This document shows positions 17,917-26,831 of a stretch of DNA of 64,000 bases, piece by piece; position 1 is the first letter of the stretch, and the number at the start of each line of letters is the position of its first letter. The position numbers and the translations under genes are program-made. The notes below the pieces were generated by a model. It was given only the letters and a program-made list of their open reading frames with translations, searched no databases and was not told where the DNA came from. Location of the stretch: assembly GCA_964291545.2 (NCBI GenBank), contig OZ219860.1:1-64000 (forward strand), in the 5' to 3' direction. Origin of the DNA: G963667675 sp964291545. GTDB taxonomy: Bacteria > Chloroflexota > Dehalococcoidia > Lucifugimonadales > UBA3495.

Positions 17917-18216
17917 ATGGCCAGTGAGTTTGGGAAGATAGAGATCGAAATAGTTTATTGCGTGCCTTGAGGCTATTTCCCGGTCGCCGCGTGGTTGGCG
18001 ACGGAATTCTTCAAGTCAGACAAGCCTGGGGACCAGGCAATCAAGCTGACGCCCAACGCCGGGGGCCGCCTGGAAGTGTACGTTGACGGGGAGAAGATCT
18101 TCGACCGCAAGACCGACGGCGGCTACCCTGAGCTGAACAAGGTGCGTGAGCTCAAGATGACCATCGCCGAGAAAATCTTCGAAGTCGAAGAGGCGACAGC
18201 AGCCGGAATTTCCTAG
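17917..18216 (+). CDS. Rdx/SelW-like selenoprotein with in-frame UGA (Sec18)
   Basis: Thioredoxin-like Rdx family protein (SelW/SelT/SelH group) of 99 residues if TGA at 17968-17970 is read as selenocysteine. The N-terminus reads IEIEIVYC-V-P-U-GYFP, where cysteine homologues have YCVPCGY; Cys15 and Sec18 form the CxxU redox pair. Downstream, AWLATEFF, LTPNAGGRLEVYVDGEKIFD and GGYPE are family features. Start ATG 17917 has GGAGG six bases upstream (17906-17910) and a good promoter. The frame before the TGA codes for exactly the expected beta strand, so a separate downstream start would delete the active site. Likely a thiol/selenol redox protein; partners unknown. Ordinary genes here use TGA as stop. 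Confidence 0.85.
17980..18004 (+). promoter_or_regulatory. candidate bacterial SECIS hairpin
   Basis: Starting nine bases after the UGA, CC-(G)-GTCGCC (17980-17988) pairs with GGCGACGG (17997-18004), leaving an eight-base loop GCGTGGTT that begins with G and holds a GGU. Bacterial SECIS elements sit just 3' of the UGA with a small G-containing apical loop, recognised by SelB. Not folded computationally; part of the base conservation is also explained by the encoded WLA residues. Confidence 0.5.
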
Positions 18217-18238
18217 CACACACTGGCAACGAGTCTTT

Positions 18239-18276
18239 AAAATGCAGCCCTCGATCGTTATCCGGGGCTGCATTTT
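18239..18276. terminator. bidirectional intrinsic terminator
   Basis: A perfect 12-bp stem, AAAATGCAGCCC (18239-18250) with GGGCTGCATTTT (18265-18276), 14-base loop, with a T tract on both strands. It lies 23 bases after the SelW-like stop and should end that transcript. Confidence 0.8.
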
Positions 18277-18317
18277 TGCGCCGTCGAACATCTCACTCGC
18301 AGGTTCAGGAGCAGTCC

Positions 18318-19019
18318 TTGGCCGACGCGGAACACATTAGAGCGGCCCGGTCAGGCCCCCAGGGATTCGCCGAGTGGCGGGCCGGGAACCCCGACGTTCG
18401 CCTTCAACTGCAGGGGGCGGACCTACAGGGCGTGGATCTGCGAGGCGCCCGCATCCGGGACGCCAACATGCGGGGCTGTAACCTTTCAGGAGCCCGGCTG
18501 TCCAGAGCCAGCCTGGCGGCAGCCGACTTGCGGGAGGCAGACCTTGCCAGCGCAGACTTGGCCCGCGGGTCCCTGGCCGGGGCAAATCTCACGGCGGCTG
18601 ACCTGACCAACGTCAACCTGTTCTGGGCCGACCTGAAGAACTGCAACTTGCAGGGTGCAACCCTGCGCTGGTCGCGGATGGTGCGGGCGTCTTTCCTCAA
18701 CGCTGATTTGACCGGCGCCGACGCCAGCCAGGCGACGATGATAGAAGCCGATCTGCGCAATGCAACCTTGGTGCAGGCGCAGTTTCGTTCCGCCAACATG
18801 AACGGTGCGGACCTGGGCCGGGCAATCATGACGGGCGCCGATTTCACCTTGGCCATGATCCGGGACTCCCTGTGGTTTGCGGCAGACCTGAGGGGAGCAA
18901 ATTTCGACAAGGCCAGCCTGCATCGTTCGGATATGGACGGCGCCAAGTTCGACGAGTCGACGATTTTTCCCACAGGCTTCGACCCGCACAGGACGGGCAA
19001 CCGGGACGTTAAGGATTAG
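18318..19019 (+). CDS. pentapeptide-repeat protein
   Basis: About 230 residues, mostly tandem A(D/N)LXX pentapeptides from about residue 35 to 215 (for example ADLQGVDLRGARIRDANMRG), which fold into a right-handed quadrilateral beta helix. There is no signal peptide. Functions in the family range from DNA mimicry that protects gyrase (Qnr/MfpA) to scaffolds; none can be assigned. Start is chosen as TTG 18318, with AGGAG (18307-18311) six bases upstream; the earlier TTG at 18276 lies inside the terminator and is rejected. The short N-terminal AEHIRAARSGPQGFAEWR is common in cytosolic pentapeptide proteins. Confidence 0.85.
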   Translation: MADAEHIRAARSGPQGFAEWRAGNPDVRLQLQGADLQGVDLRGARIRDANMRGCNLSGARLSRASLAAADLREADLASADLARGSLAGANLTAADLTNVNLFWADLKNCNLQGATLRWSRMVRASFLNADLTGADASQATMIEADLRNATLVQAQFRSANMNGADLGRAIMTGADFTLAMIRDSLWFAADLRGANFDKASLHRSDMDGAKFDESTIFPTGFDPHRTGNRDVKD

Positions 19020-19069
19020 CCCAGTCCGTATGCTAGAATTATCACCGGCAAATAATCCAGGGGGTTCCA

Positions 19070-20095
19070 GTGCCAGTCCTCCAAGTCACGTCTGATCAGC
19101 CCGGCGCCGGCAAGACCTGCCTGGCCGGGGCGCTGCTGCTCCACCTGGCCGAGTCGGGCCGGCGGGCCGGGTACTACAAGCCCTTCTCCAGTAACCCCGG
19201 AGAAGACCACGATTTCGCTTTAATCACCCAGTCCCTCGGTGACGGCGCAGCGTCTCCACCTGACCCGGCGCCGCTTCCGTTGCCCGGCGCCGGCGAGGCC
19301 TTGCCCGCCGCGGTGGCCGAGCAAGTGCAACAGGCGGTCACAGGCCTTCGAAGCCAATGTGACTGGGTGGTGCTGGAGGGACCAGACGGCGCGCAGGATC
19401 GGCAACCTTCGCCCCTGGCCGCGGAACTGTCATCACTGACCGGTTCCAAGCTTGTGCTCATGCTCCGGTACGCCAAGGGCCTGACTGCGGCGGACGTGTT
19501 AAAGGCCGCAGAGCCTTTCATCGACCGGTTGGCCGGGGTCGTGATCAACGGCGTCACGCAATACCGGGTCCGTGAAGTCAACCAGGCAGTAGGCTCTGCG
19601 CTGGCGGCCCGCGGCATGCCCTATTGGGGCGCTGTGCAAGAAGACCGGACTCTATTGGCGGTCACCGTCCAGCAAATCGCAGACCATTTGGGAGGCCGCT
19701 GGGCCCAGGAGCCGGAAAACGTCGACGCTTCCGTGGAGCGGTTCCTGATTGGCGGCAACATCATGGACCTGGGCCCGACCTACTTCGGCCGACACTCCAA
19801 CCAGGCCGTAATCGTCAGGGCCGGCCGGCCGGACATCCAGATGGCCGGGCTGATGCCGGAAACCCGTTGCCTGGTGCTTACCGGGCGGGAAGAGGTCGCC
19901 CAGTACGTCAAGGCGGAGGCCCTGCAGCAAGGGGTGCCGGTCATCCTGGTGGATTCCGACACCGTGGAAACGGCGGAGGCCCTGGGCGGAATCCTGGACC
20001 AGCCATCGCCGCCCACGCGGGACAAAGCTCATCGTTTTCTACAGCTCCTCAGGGGCAGCCTGGACCTCGACGCTCGGTTGGCCGAACTGGGCTAA
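19070..20095 (+). CDS. BioD-like P-loop protein with DRTGG domain (Pta N-terminus-like)
   Basis: 341 residues. The N-terminal half is a dethiobiotin-synthetase-like P-loop domain (SDQPGAGKTCLAGALLL, then GYYKPF). The second half, from about residue 215, is a DRTGG domain (FLIGGNIMDLGPTYFGR ... AGLMPETRCLVLTGREEV). This is the arrangement at the N-terminus of long phosphotransacetylases, but the catalytic PTA domain is absent. Such stand-alone proteins may sense nucleotides or acyl-phosphate metabolism; their role is not settled. Start is GTG 19070 behind a GGGGG run. It is followed 110 bases later by the CocE-type hydrolase. Confidence 0.8.
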   Translation: MPVLQVTSDQPGAGKTCLAGALLLHLAESGRRAGYYKPFSSNPGEDHDFALITQSLGDGAASPPDPAPLPLPGAGEALPAAVAEQVQQAVTGLRSQCDWVVLEGPDGAQDRQPSPLAAELSSLTGSKLVLMLRYAKGLTAADVLKAAEPFIDRLAGVVINGVTQYRVREVNQAVGSALAARGMPYWGAVQEDRTLLAVTVQQIADHLGGRWAQEPENVDASVERFLIGGNIMDLGPTYFGRHSNQAVIVRAGRPDIQMAGLMPETRCLVLTGREEVAQYVKAEALQQGVPVILVDSDTVETAEALGGILDQPSPPTRDKAHRFLQLLRGSLDLDARLAELG

Positions 20096-20207
20096 GAATC
20101 CCGCCGGCTGCGTTGGGCGTTACCGAGGCAGCCTCTCCTGAACACGAGACCCTGGTATCCACCGCCTTTACCCGTGAACGGGTCTAGTCTAGAGGAAGGT
20201 ATAGCCC

Positions 20208-21929
20208 ATGCCTGATGCTTACAAGATAGTCATCGAAAAGAATGAGCCGATTACGTTACGGGACGGCGTCGTGACCTATGCCGACGTCTACCGGCCCCTG
20301 CTGGACCGTCCCGTCCCGGTTGTGGTGATACGCACGGCCTACGACAAGGAGGGCGGGGGAGGCATCACGGCCTATCCGCCCCAGGTGAGGCTGGCCGAGG
20401 CGGGATACGCAGTCGTAATGCAGGACATCCGGGGACGGTTCACCTCGGAGGGGACCTTCTACCCCTTCGTCAACGAGACCGACGACGGCTACGACACGGT
20501 GGAGTGGGCGGCAACCCAGGCCTGGAGCAGCGGAGCGGTCGCCTTGATGGGGGCGAGCTATCTCGGAGCCACGACCATGCTGGGAGCCAGGAGCGGCCAT
20601 CCGGGCCTCAAAGCGGTGGTGCCAACGGTAACCACCGACCAATACTACGAGACCTGGAACTATCATGGAGGCGCCCTGCAACTGGGCTTTGCGGGCACCT
20701 GGGCCGGCGGTCTGGCGCAGTCGCTGGCCATGAGGCCCGACACCTGGCTGACTCCGGAGCAAGTGAGGAACCTGGGGGCCGCGCTGTCCGACGCCGCGAC
20801 AACCTTAGCGCACCGGCCGGTGGCCGAACTCCCCGGGGTGTCGCAAGAGGGAGCGGCGCCTTGGTGGAAAGACTGGGTCTCGCACCCCGACGACGACGAA
20901 TACTGGCAGGCCTTACGCGTCTCCGACAGCTTCGGCTCGATGGACGTCGCCGGGCTGCACCTGGGGGGATGGTTCGATATCTTTCTGGCTGGGACAATCC
21001 GGAACTTCGTGGGGCTGACCAAGGCGGGCCGCACTCCCCAGAAGCTGATAATCGGCCCGTGGGGCCACAGCAACTACGTGCGTCGCTTGGGACTGATGGA
21101 CTTTGGGGCAACCGGCCCGGCGCTGTTCTCCGGCGTTCACCAGGAGATCATCCGCTGGCTGGACCGTTGGGTGGCTGACAAACAGGAAACGGACACCGGC
21201 GCCCCGGTGCGCTACTACCTGATGGGCGCCAATCGCTGGCGGGACGCCGACGGATGGCCGCCGCCTGAGGGGCGGGTGGAGGCCTGGTACCTGCACAGCC
21301 GGGGTGGGGCCAATAGCCTGCGGGGCGATGGCGTGCTGGACAGGCAAGCCCCCGGCTCGGCCGAGGCCGCCGATGTATTTCTGTACAACCCGGACCGCCC
21401 GGTGCCGACCCGGGGCGGGAACCTGCTGATGCTGCCAATCCACGACCCAGGGCCCTGGGACCAGCGGGAGGTCGAGGAGCGGGATGACGTCCTGGTCTAC
21501 ACGTCTGACCCGCTGCAGGAAGACCTGACGGTGGTGGGGCCGGTGCGGCTGCACCTGTGGGCAACGACCGACGGGCCGGACACCGACTGGACCGCGAAGC
21601 TGGTGGACGTGAGCGAGGACGGGATGGCCCTGAACCTGTGCGACGGCATCATTCGCGCCCGATACAGGGAGTCCACTGAAAAGGGCAAGCTGCTTACGCC
21701 CGGCGCAGCCTATTCCTACACCGTGGACCTGGTGGCCACGGCCCACGTATTCATGGCCGGACACCGGCTCAGGCTTGAAGTCAGCAGTTCCAACTTCCCC
21801 CGCTTCGACCGCAACGGCAACACGGGGGGAATCGTAGCACAGGAAACCGAGGGCCGGGTGGCAATACAGCAGGTGCACCACACCGCCGAGCAACCCTCGT
21901 GGCTGGAGATTACGGTCCTGGATTCCTGA
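20208..21929 (+). CDS. CocE/NonD family (S15-type) serine hydrolase
   Basis: A 573-residue alpha/beta hydrolase of the X-Pro dipeptidyl-peptidase/cocaine-esterase superfamily, hydrolysing esters or acylated amines. The nucleophile motif GASYLG, the acid in GGWFDIFLAG and the His in IIGPWGHSN form the triad. The N-terminal LRDGVVTYADVYRP strand and the C-terminal jelly-roll domain (VGPVRLHLWATTDGPDTDW ... AGHRLRLEVSSSNFPRFDRN) are complete. No signal peptide, so it is probably cytosolic. ATG 20208 follows GAGGAAGG. Substrate unknown. Confidence 0.92.
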   Translation: MPDAYKIVIEKNEPITLRDGVVTYADVYRPLLDRPVPVVVIRTAYDKEGGGGITAYPPQVRLAEAGYAVVMQDIRGRFTSEGTFYPFVNETDDGYDTVEWAATQAWSSGAVALMGASYLGATTMLGARSGHPGLKAVVPTVTTDQYYETWNYHGGALQLGFAGTWAGGLAQSLAMRPDTWLTPEQVRNLGAALSDAATTLAHRPVAELPGVSQEGAAPWWKDWVSHPDDDEYWQALRVSDSFGSMDVAGLHLGGWFDIFLAGTIRNFVGLTKAGRTPQKLIIGPWGHSNYVRRLGLMDFGATGPALFSGVHQEIIRWLDRWVADKQETDTGAPVRYYLMGANRWRDADGWPPPEGRVEAWYLHSRGGANSLRGDGVLDRQAPGSAEAADVFLYNPDRPVPTRGGNLLMLPIHDPGPWDQREVEERDDVLVYTSDPLQEDLTVVGPVRLHLWATTDGPDTDWTAKLVDVSEDGMALNLCDGIIRARYRESTEKGKLLTPGAAYSYTVDLVATAHVFMAGHRLRLEVSSSNFPRFDRNGNTGGIVAQETEGRVAIQQVHHTAEQPSWLEITVLDS

Positions 21930-21945
21930 GGGAGTTGGCTAGGAG

Positions 21946-22614
21946 CTAAGCGTCCAGTTGGCTGGCGATCCTGCCTTCCAGAAGCTCTTCGTAGTCGAAG
22001 ACCACGGCAGAAGCCACAGTGGCCGTCAACTGGGGCAGGTCTAGCTGGCGATGGGTGCTGTCCCTGAACTCCAGCCAATCGTGCTCCAGCTTTATCTGGG
22101 GCTCCACCAGGCCGTCAGCCTCTATGGCCTCGCCCTCTTTGAAGTTAAGCTCGCACGCCTGCAGCACGCCGGGCTTGCGGGGGTTCCACAGGGGAATACC
22201 GAACTTGCGGGCCATGATAGGGCGGTGGCTGTAGATCGAGCAGGCGTCGTCCACCAGGGCGGGACAGGGGATGTGGCGCCGCCCCACCAGCCGGTCCAGC
22301 GCTTCTTTGACGACTCGGCTGTGGGCCTCGATGCCCTGATTCTCGTCCACGTCTGACCCGGTGAGTTCCGCCAGGTAAGCCAGGGCCTTGCGGCGCATCT
22401 GCTCCCTGGCCTCGGGCTCCAACGCCTTCACCGCCTTGGATATGTAGGCCGCCTCGATGGCGCTGATGGGGAACAACTGGCTGCAACAGCTGCTGCAGCC
22501 CATGCGGCACTGCATCCGCTCGATGAATATATCCCGAACTCGATTGAACTCCCGGTCCACGTCGGACAGGAGCTCTTCATACGTCCGGTATATGCTGTTC
22601 AGGTCAGTTGCCAT
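21946..22614 (-). CDS. YkgJ-type cysteine cluster protein
   Basis: 222 residues with the cysteine pattern of the YkgJ (UPF0153) family: CRMGCSSCCSQLFPIS near residue 36, then CPALVDDACSIYSHRP and a further Cys in LQACELNF, suited to bind Zn or an Fe-S cluster. The C-terminal part (QLTATVASAVVFDYEELLEG) is helical. Biochemical role is not established for the family. It converges on the CocE-type gene and has its own ATG at 22614. No membrane segment. Confidence 0.8.
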   Translation of the reverse strand: MATDLNSIYRTYEELLSDVDREFNRVRDIFIERMQCRMGCSSCCSQLFPISAIEAAYISKAVKALEPEAREQMRRKALAYLAELTGSDVDENQGIEAHSRVVKEALDRLVGRRHIPCPALVDDACSIYSHRPIMARKFGIPLWNPRKPGVLQACELNFKEGEAIEADGLVEPQIKLEHDWLEFRDSTHRQLDLPQLTATVASAVVFDYEELLEGRIASQLDA

Positions 22615-22752
22615 GGGTTAGGGATGCTCAACATAAGACGTTCCGCTGTAGGTGGGCTGTGACTTGGATGGCCCTCCGGTGGACGGGTCGGGTTTCGCAA
22701 AGTCCTCAGCAGCGGACGAGAATTCTCAAAACATAGAGTTTTCTAAGTGAAC

Positions 22753-23112
22753 CTAGCCATCAGTAAGGTTGCGCAGGGAAGCTTTCAGGGCGTCTTGATG
22801 CACCTTATCCCGCACCTTGTCGTGCAGCGTGGTGACTTTCTTGGAAACTGTCACTGGCGGATCGTCTTTGAGGAGGCCCAGTGACGATAATACTCCGTGT
22901 TCTGAGACACCGAGCACTTGCCAATCTAGTTGACCAGCGGTACGGACTGCTAGACTGTCCTTCGTTTGGAGTCCCAGCAAGGATTCACGCTTGACGACGT
23001 AGCATTGTTCGCCGACCCACGCAAAGAACGCGTCTCCGCTGGCTTCCCATGTGATATCACCTTTTGTGGTCATGCGAAACAGGGCGCGGATGATTTGGGT
23101 GAACTCCGACAT
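22753..23112 (-). CDS. hypothetical protein
   Basis: No family recognised. 119 residues, soluble and slightly basic. The first half is aromatic-rich (ITWEASGDAFFAWVGEQCYVV) and looks like a small beta domain; the end (VTTLHDKVRDKVHQDALKAS) is a charged helix. The ATG at 23112 gives a plausible start, but the base composition is a little more AT-rich than neighbouring genes. It could be a recent acquisition or a fast-evolving orphan. Confidence 0.5.
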   Translation of the reverse strand: MSEFTQIIRALFRMTTKGDITWEASGDAFFAWVGEQCYVVKRESLLGLQTKDSLAVRTAGQLDWQVLGVSEHGVLSSLGLLKDDPPVTVSKKVTTLHDKVRDKVHQDALKASLRNLTDG

Positions 23113-23370
23113 GAGATGCTTGACCTTCTTTCAAGGCTTCTTGTGTCAAGCAGACTAGTGGTGTGCATCGTTACTGTCAAGGTTCGGCGTGTAATGCAAC
23201 TATCGCGATTTTTTCAAGACTCTGGTCGAAAGAGCTATTTCTATTGATTCCCCGGTGAGGCAGTGCGGCAAGCGCCCCAGCCCAAAGGTGGACTGCCATC
23301 CAAAGGCGGTTTACACTTACAAAGAGGCGGGTGTTTGAGTCGCCCGACCGACACAGCAGGAGATAAACCC

Positions 23371-24129
23371 ATGAGCGCACAAGGTAAGGTGGCCGTAGTC
23401 ACCGGGGCAGGCACCGGCATCGGGAAACACACCGCGCTGGCGCTGTTGCAGGAGGGATACTCGGTCGCTCTGGCCGGACGCCGGGCCGAGCTCTTGGAGG
23501 CCACGGTGAGCGAGGCGGGCGAGGCATCCTCCCGGGCATTGGCGGTGCCCACCGACGTGGGCGACCCCGAGGCCGTTGGGGAACTGTTCGCCAGGACCAA
23601 GGAGCGGTTCGGACGCCTGGACCTGCTGTTCAACAACGCCGGTATGGGCGCGCCCCCGGTGCTCCTGGAGGACTTGACCTACGCCCAGTGGAAGGCGGTG
23701 GTGGACGTCAACCTCACCGGAACGTTCCTGTGCATCCAGGAAGCGTTCAAGATCATGAAGGACCAGGACCCCATGGGAGGGCGGATCATCAATAACGGCT
23801 CGGTATCGGCTATGACGCCGCGGCCCAATTCCGCCCCGTATACCTCCACCAAGCACGGCGTCACCGGGCTCACCAAGTCCACCTCGCTGGACGGGCGCAA
23901 GTACAACATCGCCTGCGGCCAAATCGACATCGGCAACGCCGACACCGCACTGGCCGCGGCTTTCAAGAGTGGGATTGTCCAGGCCAACGGCAGCATCCTT
24001 TCGGAGCCGGCCTTCGACGTCGACCACGTGGCCCAGGCCGTGGTCTACATGGCGGGGCTGCCGCTGGACGCCAACGTGCAGTTCATGACCGTCATGGCTA
24101 CCAAGATGCCTTTGATCGGGCGCGGCTAG
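23371..24129 (+). CDS. short-chain dehydrogenase/reductase
   Basis: Classical SDR oxidoreductase of 252 residues. The cofactor motif TGAGTGIGK (residues 11-19), the NNAG motif, and the catalytic Ser (NNGSVSAM) with YTSTK (Tyr/Lys pair) are all present. The Arg-containing motif after the first beta-alpha unit (LAGRRAE) favours NADP(H). Substrate unknown. ATG 23371 has CAGGAGA upstream; the frame is open further 5' but those codons are repetitive and unlike SDRs. It sits 70 bases before copA on the same strand. Confidence 0.92.
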   Translation: MSAQGKVAVVTGAGTGIGKHTALALLQEGYSVALAGRRAELLEATVSEAGEASSRALAVPTDVGDPEAVGELFARTKERFGRLDLLFNNAGMGAPPVLLEDLTYAQWKAVVDVNLTGTFLCIQEAFKIMKDQDPMGGRIINNGSVSAMTPRPNSAPYTSTKHGVTGLTKSTSLDGRKYNIACGQIDIGNADTALAAAFKSGIVQANGSILSEPAFDVDHVAQAVVYMAGLPLDANVQFMTVMATKMPLIGRG

Positions 24130-24200
24130 GGCGGCCCACCGCTCCGGCTTAATTTAGGCACAGGGCTGGGAAGAATTACTCCGGCTGGCAGGCAGGTCCA

Positions 24201-26750
24201 GTGACCCCATTGAGCATAACCCCAGGGCTGCAACGCTTGACCCTTCCTGTGAAGGGCATGACCTGTGCCTCCTGCGTGGCCAACGTGGAACGCGCCCTGA
24301 AAGAAGTGGACGGCGTGGCGTCGGTGTCGGTCAACCTGGCGACGGAGAAGGCCCTGGTCGAGGCAAATCCCCGGCGGGCCACCGCTCAAGTTCTGGCCCA
24401 AGCGTTGGAGGCCGCCGGGTATGCGGCGGAAACGGATACGCTGACGCTGAACGTCGGCGGCATGACCTGCGGGGCTTGCGTGTCCCACGTCTCCAACGCG
24501 CTGGCCGGGGTACCCGGCGTCATTTCCGCCGGGGTCAACCTGGCTACAGAGCAGGCAACGGTGGAGTACCTGGCCGGAGCGGTCACGCTGACTGACTTTG
24601 GCGAGGCGGTGCAGCGGGCCGGATACTCGGTGGAGGGCGTTGCCGGCGAGGTCCTCGACGACGAGGCGGAACGGGCCAGGCTGGCCCGCTCCCGGGAAAT
24701 AAAGACTCTCGCCTGGAAGGTCGCCTTCGGCGGCGTTATCGGCGCCGCCATGATGACCCTGATGTTCATTCCATTGGACCGGCTGGGCATGACCTCGCTG
24801 CAGTTCAACCTGCTGCTGTGGGCGTTGGCCACGCCGGTGCAATTCTGGATCGGGGGCGTCTTCTACCAGGGCGCCTGGGCCGCGTTCAAGCGCCGCACGG
24901 CCAACATGCACACCCTCATCGCCCTGGGCACCAGCGTCGCCTACGGCTACAGCGCGCTGCTGACCGTCTTCGAGGGGTACTTTGCCGAGGCGCGCCTGGT
25001 CTACGCCAACAGCGTTTTCGGCCACGGGATCGGCGTCTATTTCGAGGTCTCCGCCATCGTCATCACCCTGGTGCTCTTGGGCAGGCTGCTGGAAGCCCGC
25101 GCCAAATCCCAGACCTCCAGCGCCATCCAAAAGCTCCTGGGGTTGAGGCCCAAGACGGCGCGGGTGGTACGAGACGGGGTTGAAACCGACGTGCCCATCG
25201 ACCAACTGGCGGTGGACGACGTCGTGGTGGTGCGTCCGGGCGAGCAGATAGCCACCGACGGCGAGGTTGTGGCCGGAATTTCGACGGTTGACGAATCGAT
25301 GCTCACCGGGGAGAGCCTGCCGGTGGACAAGGGGCCGGGGTCGCCGGTATTCGGCGCAACCATCAACAAGACGGGAAGCTTCCGGTTCCGGGCAACCAAG
25401 GTGGGCGGCGACACCGTGCTCTCCAACATCGTCCGCATGGTGCAGGAGGCCCAGGGGTCGCAGGCGCCGATCCAGCGATTGGTGGACAAGGTGGCGGCCC
25501 GGTTCGTGCCGGCGGTCATCGGCATCGCTCTCTTGACCCTGTTGGTGTGGGTCGCGTGGCAGCCGGTTACGCCGGGAGTGCCCATAGCGATACTGAACTT
25601 CGTGGCGGTGCTGGTCATTGCCTGTCCCTGCGCCCTGGGCCTGGCGACGCCCACGGCGATAATTGCGGGCATGGGCAAGGCGGCGGAGCGGGGCATCCTG
25701 TTCGGCAACGCCGAGGCATTGGAGCGGGCCCGGAACCTGCAGGTGGTGGTGCTGGACAAGACGGGCACTGTAACCACTGGACGGCCGGTGGTAACCGACC
25801 TGGTAACCGCCGCCGGCCGCACCGAGGATGAGTTGCTGGGCCTGGCCGGGTCGGCGGAGCGAGGCTCCGAGCACCCCCTTGGCGAGGCCATTGCCGCCGC
25901 CGCCGGCGACCGGGGTCTGCCCATGCAGGAAGCGGCGGTTTTCGAGGCATTGCCCGGCCACGGAGTCCAGGCCAGGGTGAACGGCGCGGACCTGACCATA
26001 GGCAATCTTGCGCTGATGCGCGAGCGAGGGTTTGCCCTCAACGGGCTGGAGGCCCGGGCCAAGGAGTTGTCCCTGGACGGCAAGACCCCGGTGTTCGTGG
26101 CCGTCGACGGCGAAGTCAGCGGGATAATTGCCTTGGCCGACGAGTTAAGGCCGGATGCGCAGGAAGCGGTGGATGCCCTGCGCCGGTTGGGGCTGGAAGT
26201 GGTGATGTACACCGGGGACACCCAGCGCACGGCCGAGGCCATTGCCGGCCAGTTGGGAATAGGCCTGGTGTTGGCCGATGCGCCGCCGGACCAGAAGTTG
26301 ACGGAAGTCCGGGCGCTGCAAGCCCAGGGGAAGTCCGTGGCCATGGTGGGCGACGGCATCAACGACGCGCCGGCATTGGCCCAGGCGGACGTGGGCATAG
26401 CCATCGGCGCCGGCTCGGACATTGCCATCGCCGCGGCCGACGTTTCCCTGGTGGGCAGCGACATTCGCGGGGTACCCGGGGCCATCGCCCTGTCCAGGGC
26501 CACCGTGAGGACCATCAAGCAGAACCTGTTCTGGGCCTTCGGGTACAATACCGTCTTGATTCCCGTGGCCGCGGGCCTGCTGTTCGTGGTGTTCAACGAG
26601 CTGCTTGGAGGCCCGGTTCCAGCCGGTCCGCTGCGGCAGGTGCTGGGAGACTACGGGTTCCTCAACCCGGTGATGGCCGCCGCCGCCATGGCCCTGAGTT
26701 CGGTATCGGTAGTGACCAACTCGCTGCGGCTGCGCCGGTTCAAGCGCTGA
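24201..26750 (+). CDS. copA: copper-translocating P1B-type ATPase
   Basis: Membrane ATPase that exports Cu(I). 849 residues with two N-terminal HMA domains (GMTCASC with C22/C25 and GMTCGAC with C90/C93), eight predicted TM helices, the actuator TGES loop (MLTGESLPV), the intramembrane CPC motif in IACPCALGLATPTA, the phosphorylation site DKTGT, the SEHPLG motif and GDGINDAPALAQADVGIAI. CPC with CxxC-type HMA domains marks Cu(I) rather than Zn/Cd. Start is GTG 24201. No CopZ chaperone or CsoR/CueR regulator is next to it. Ends with TGA. Confidence 0.96.
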   Translation: MTPLSITPGLQRLTLPVKGMTCASCVANVERALKEVDGVASVSVNLATEKALVEANPRRATAQVLAQALEAAGYAAETDTLTLNVGGMTCGACVSHVSNALAGVPGVISAGVNLATEQATVEYLAGAVTLTDFGEAVQRAGYSVEGVAGEVLDDEAERARLARSREIKTLAWKVAFGGVIGAAMMTLMFIPLDRLGMTSLQFNLLLWALATPVQFWIGGVFYQGAWAAFKRRTANMHTLIALGTSVAYGYSALLTVFEGYFAEARLVYANSVFGHGIGVYFEVSAIVITLVLLGRLLEARAKSQTSSAIQKLLGLRPKTARVVRDGVETDVPIDQLAVDDVVVVRPGEQIATDGEVVAGISTVDESMLTGESLPVDKGPGSPVFGATINKTGSFRFRATKVGGDTVLSNIVRMVQEAQGSQAPIQRLVDKVAARFVPAVIGIALLTLLVWVAWQPVTPGVPIAILNFVAVLVIACPCALGLATPTAIIAGMGKAAERGILFGNAEALERARNLQVVVLDKTGTVTTGRPVVTDLVTAAGRTEDELLGLAGSAERGSEHPLGEAIAAAAGDRGLPMQEAAVFEALPGHGVQARVNGADLTIGNLALMRERGFALNGLEARAKELSLDGKTPVFVAVDGEVSGIIALADELRPDAQEAVDALRRLGLEVVMYTGDTQRTAEAIAGQLGIGLVLADAPPDQKLTEVRALQAQGKSVAMVGDGINDAPALAQADVGIAIGAGSDIAIAAADVSLVGSDIRGVPGAIALSRATVRTIKQNLFWAFGYNTVLIPVAAGLLFVVFNELLGGPVPAGPLRQVLGDYGFLNPVMAAAAMALSSVSVVTNSLRLRRFKR

Positions 26751-26831
26751 CCATACTCCCGCAGATAACCGGCGGCGATTCTTAGGCCTCATACGACGGC
26801 CACTTGTCACCATTGACTAAGGAGGAACAAC

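Noticed and set aside
17968..17970. TGA as an ordinary stop or genome-wide recoding of UGA
   Set aside because: alaS, copA and others end in TGA, so UGA is a stop generally; and a true stop would leave an 17-residue peptide and split the CxxC site.
18276..18318. TTG at 18276 as start of the pentapeptide-repeat protein
   Set aside because: It falls in the downstream arm of a strong terminator; TTG 18318 has AGGAG at the right distance.
24126..25961. Long open frame (over 600 codons) antisense to copA
   Set aside because: Rich in Gly/Arg/His/Pro low-complexity text with no domain; it is a shadow of the GC-rich copA codons.
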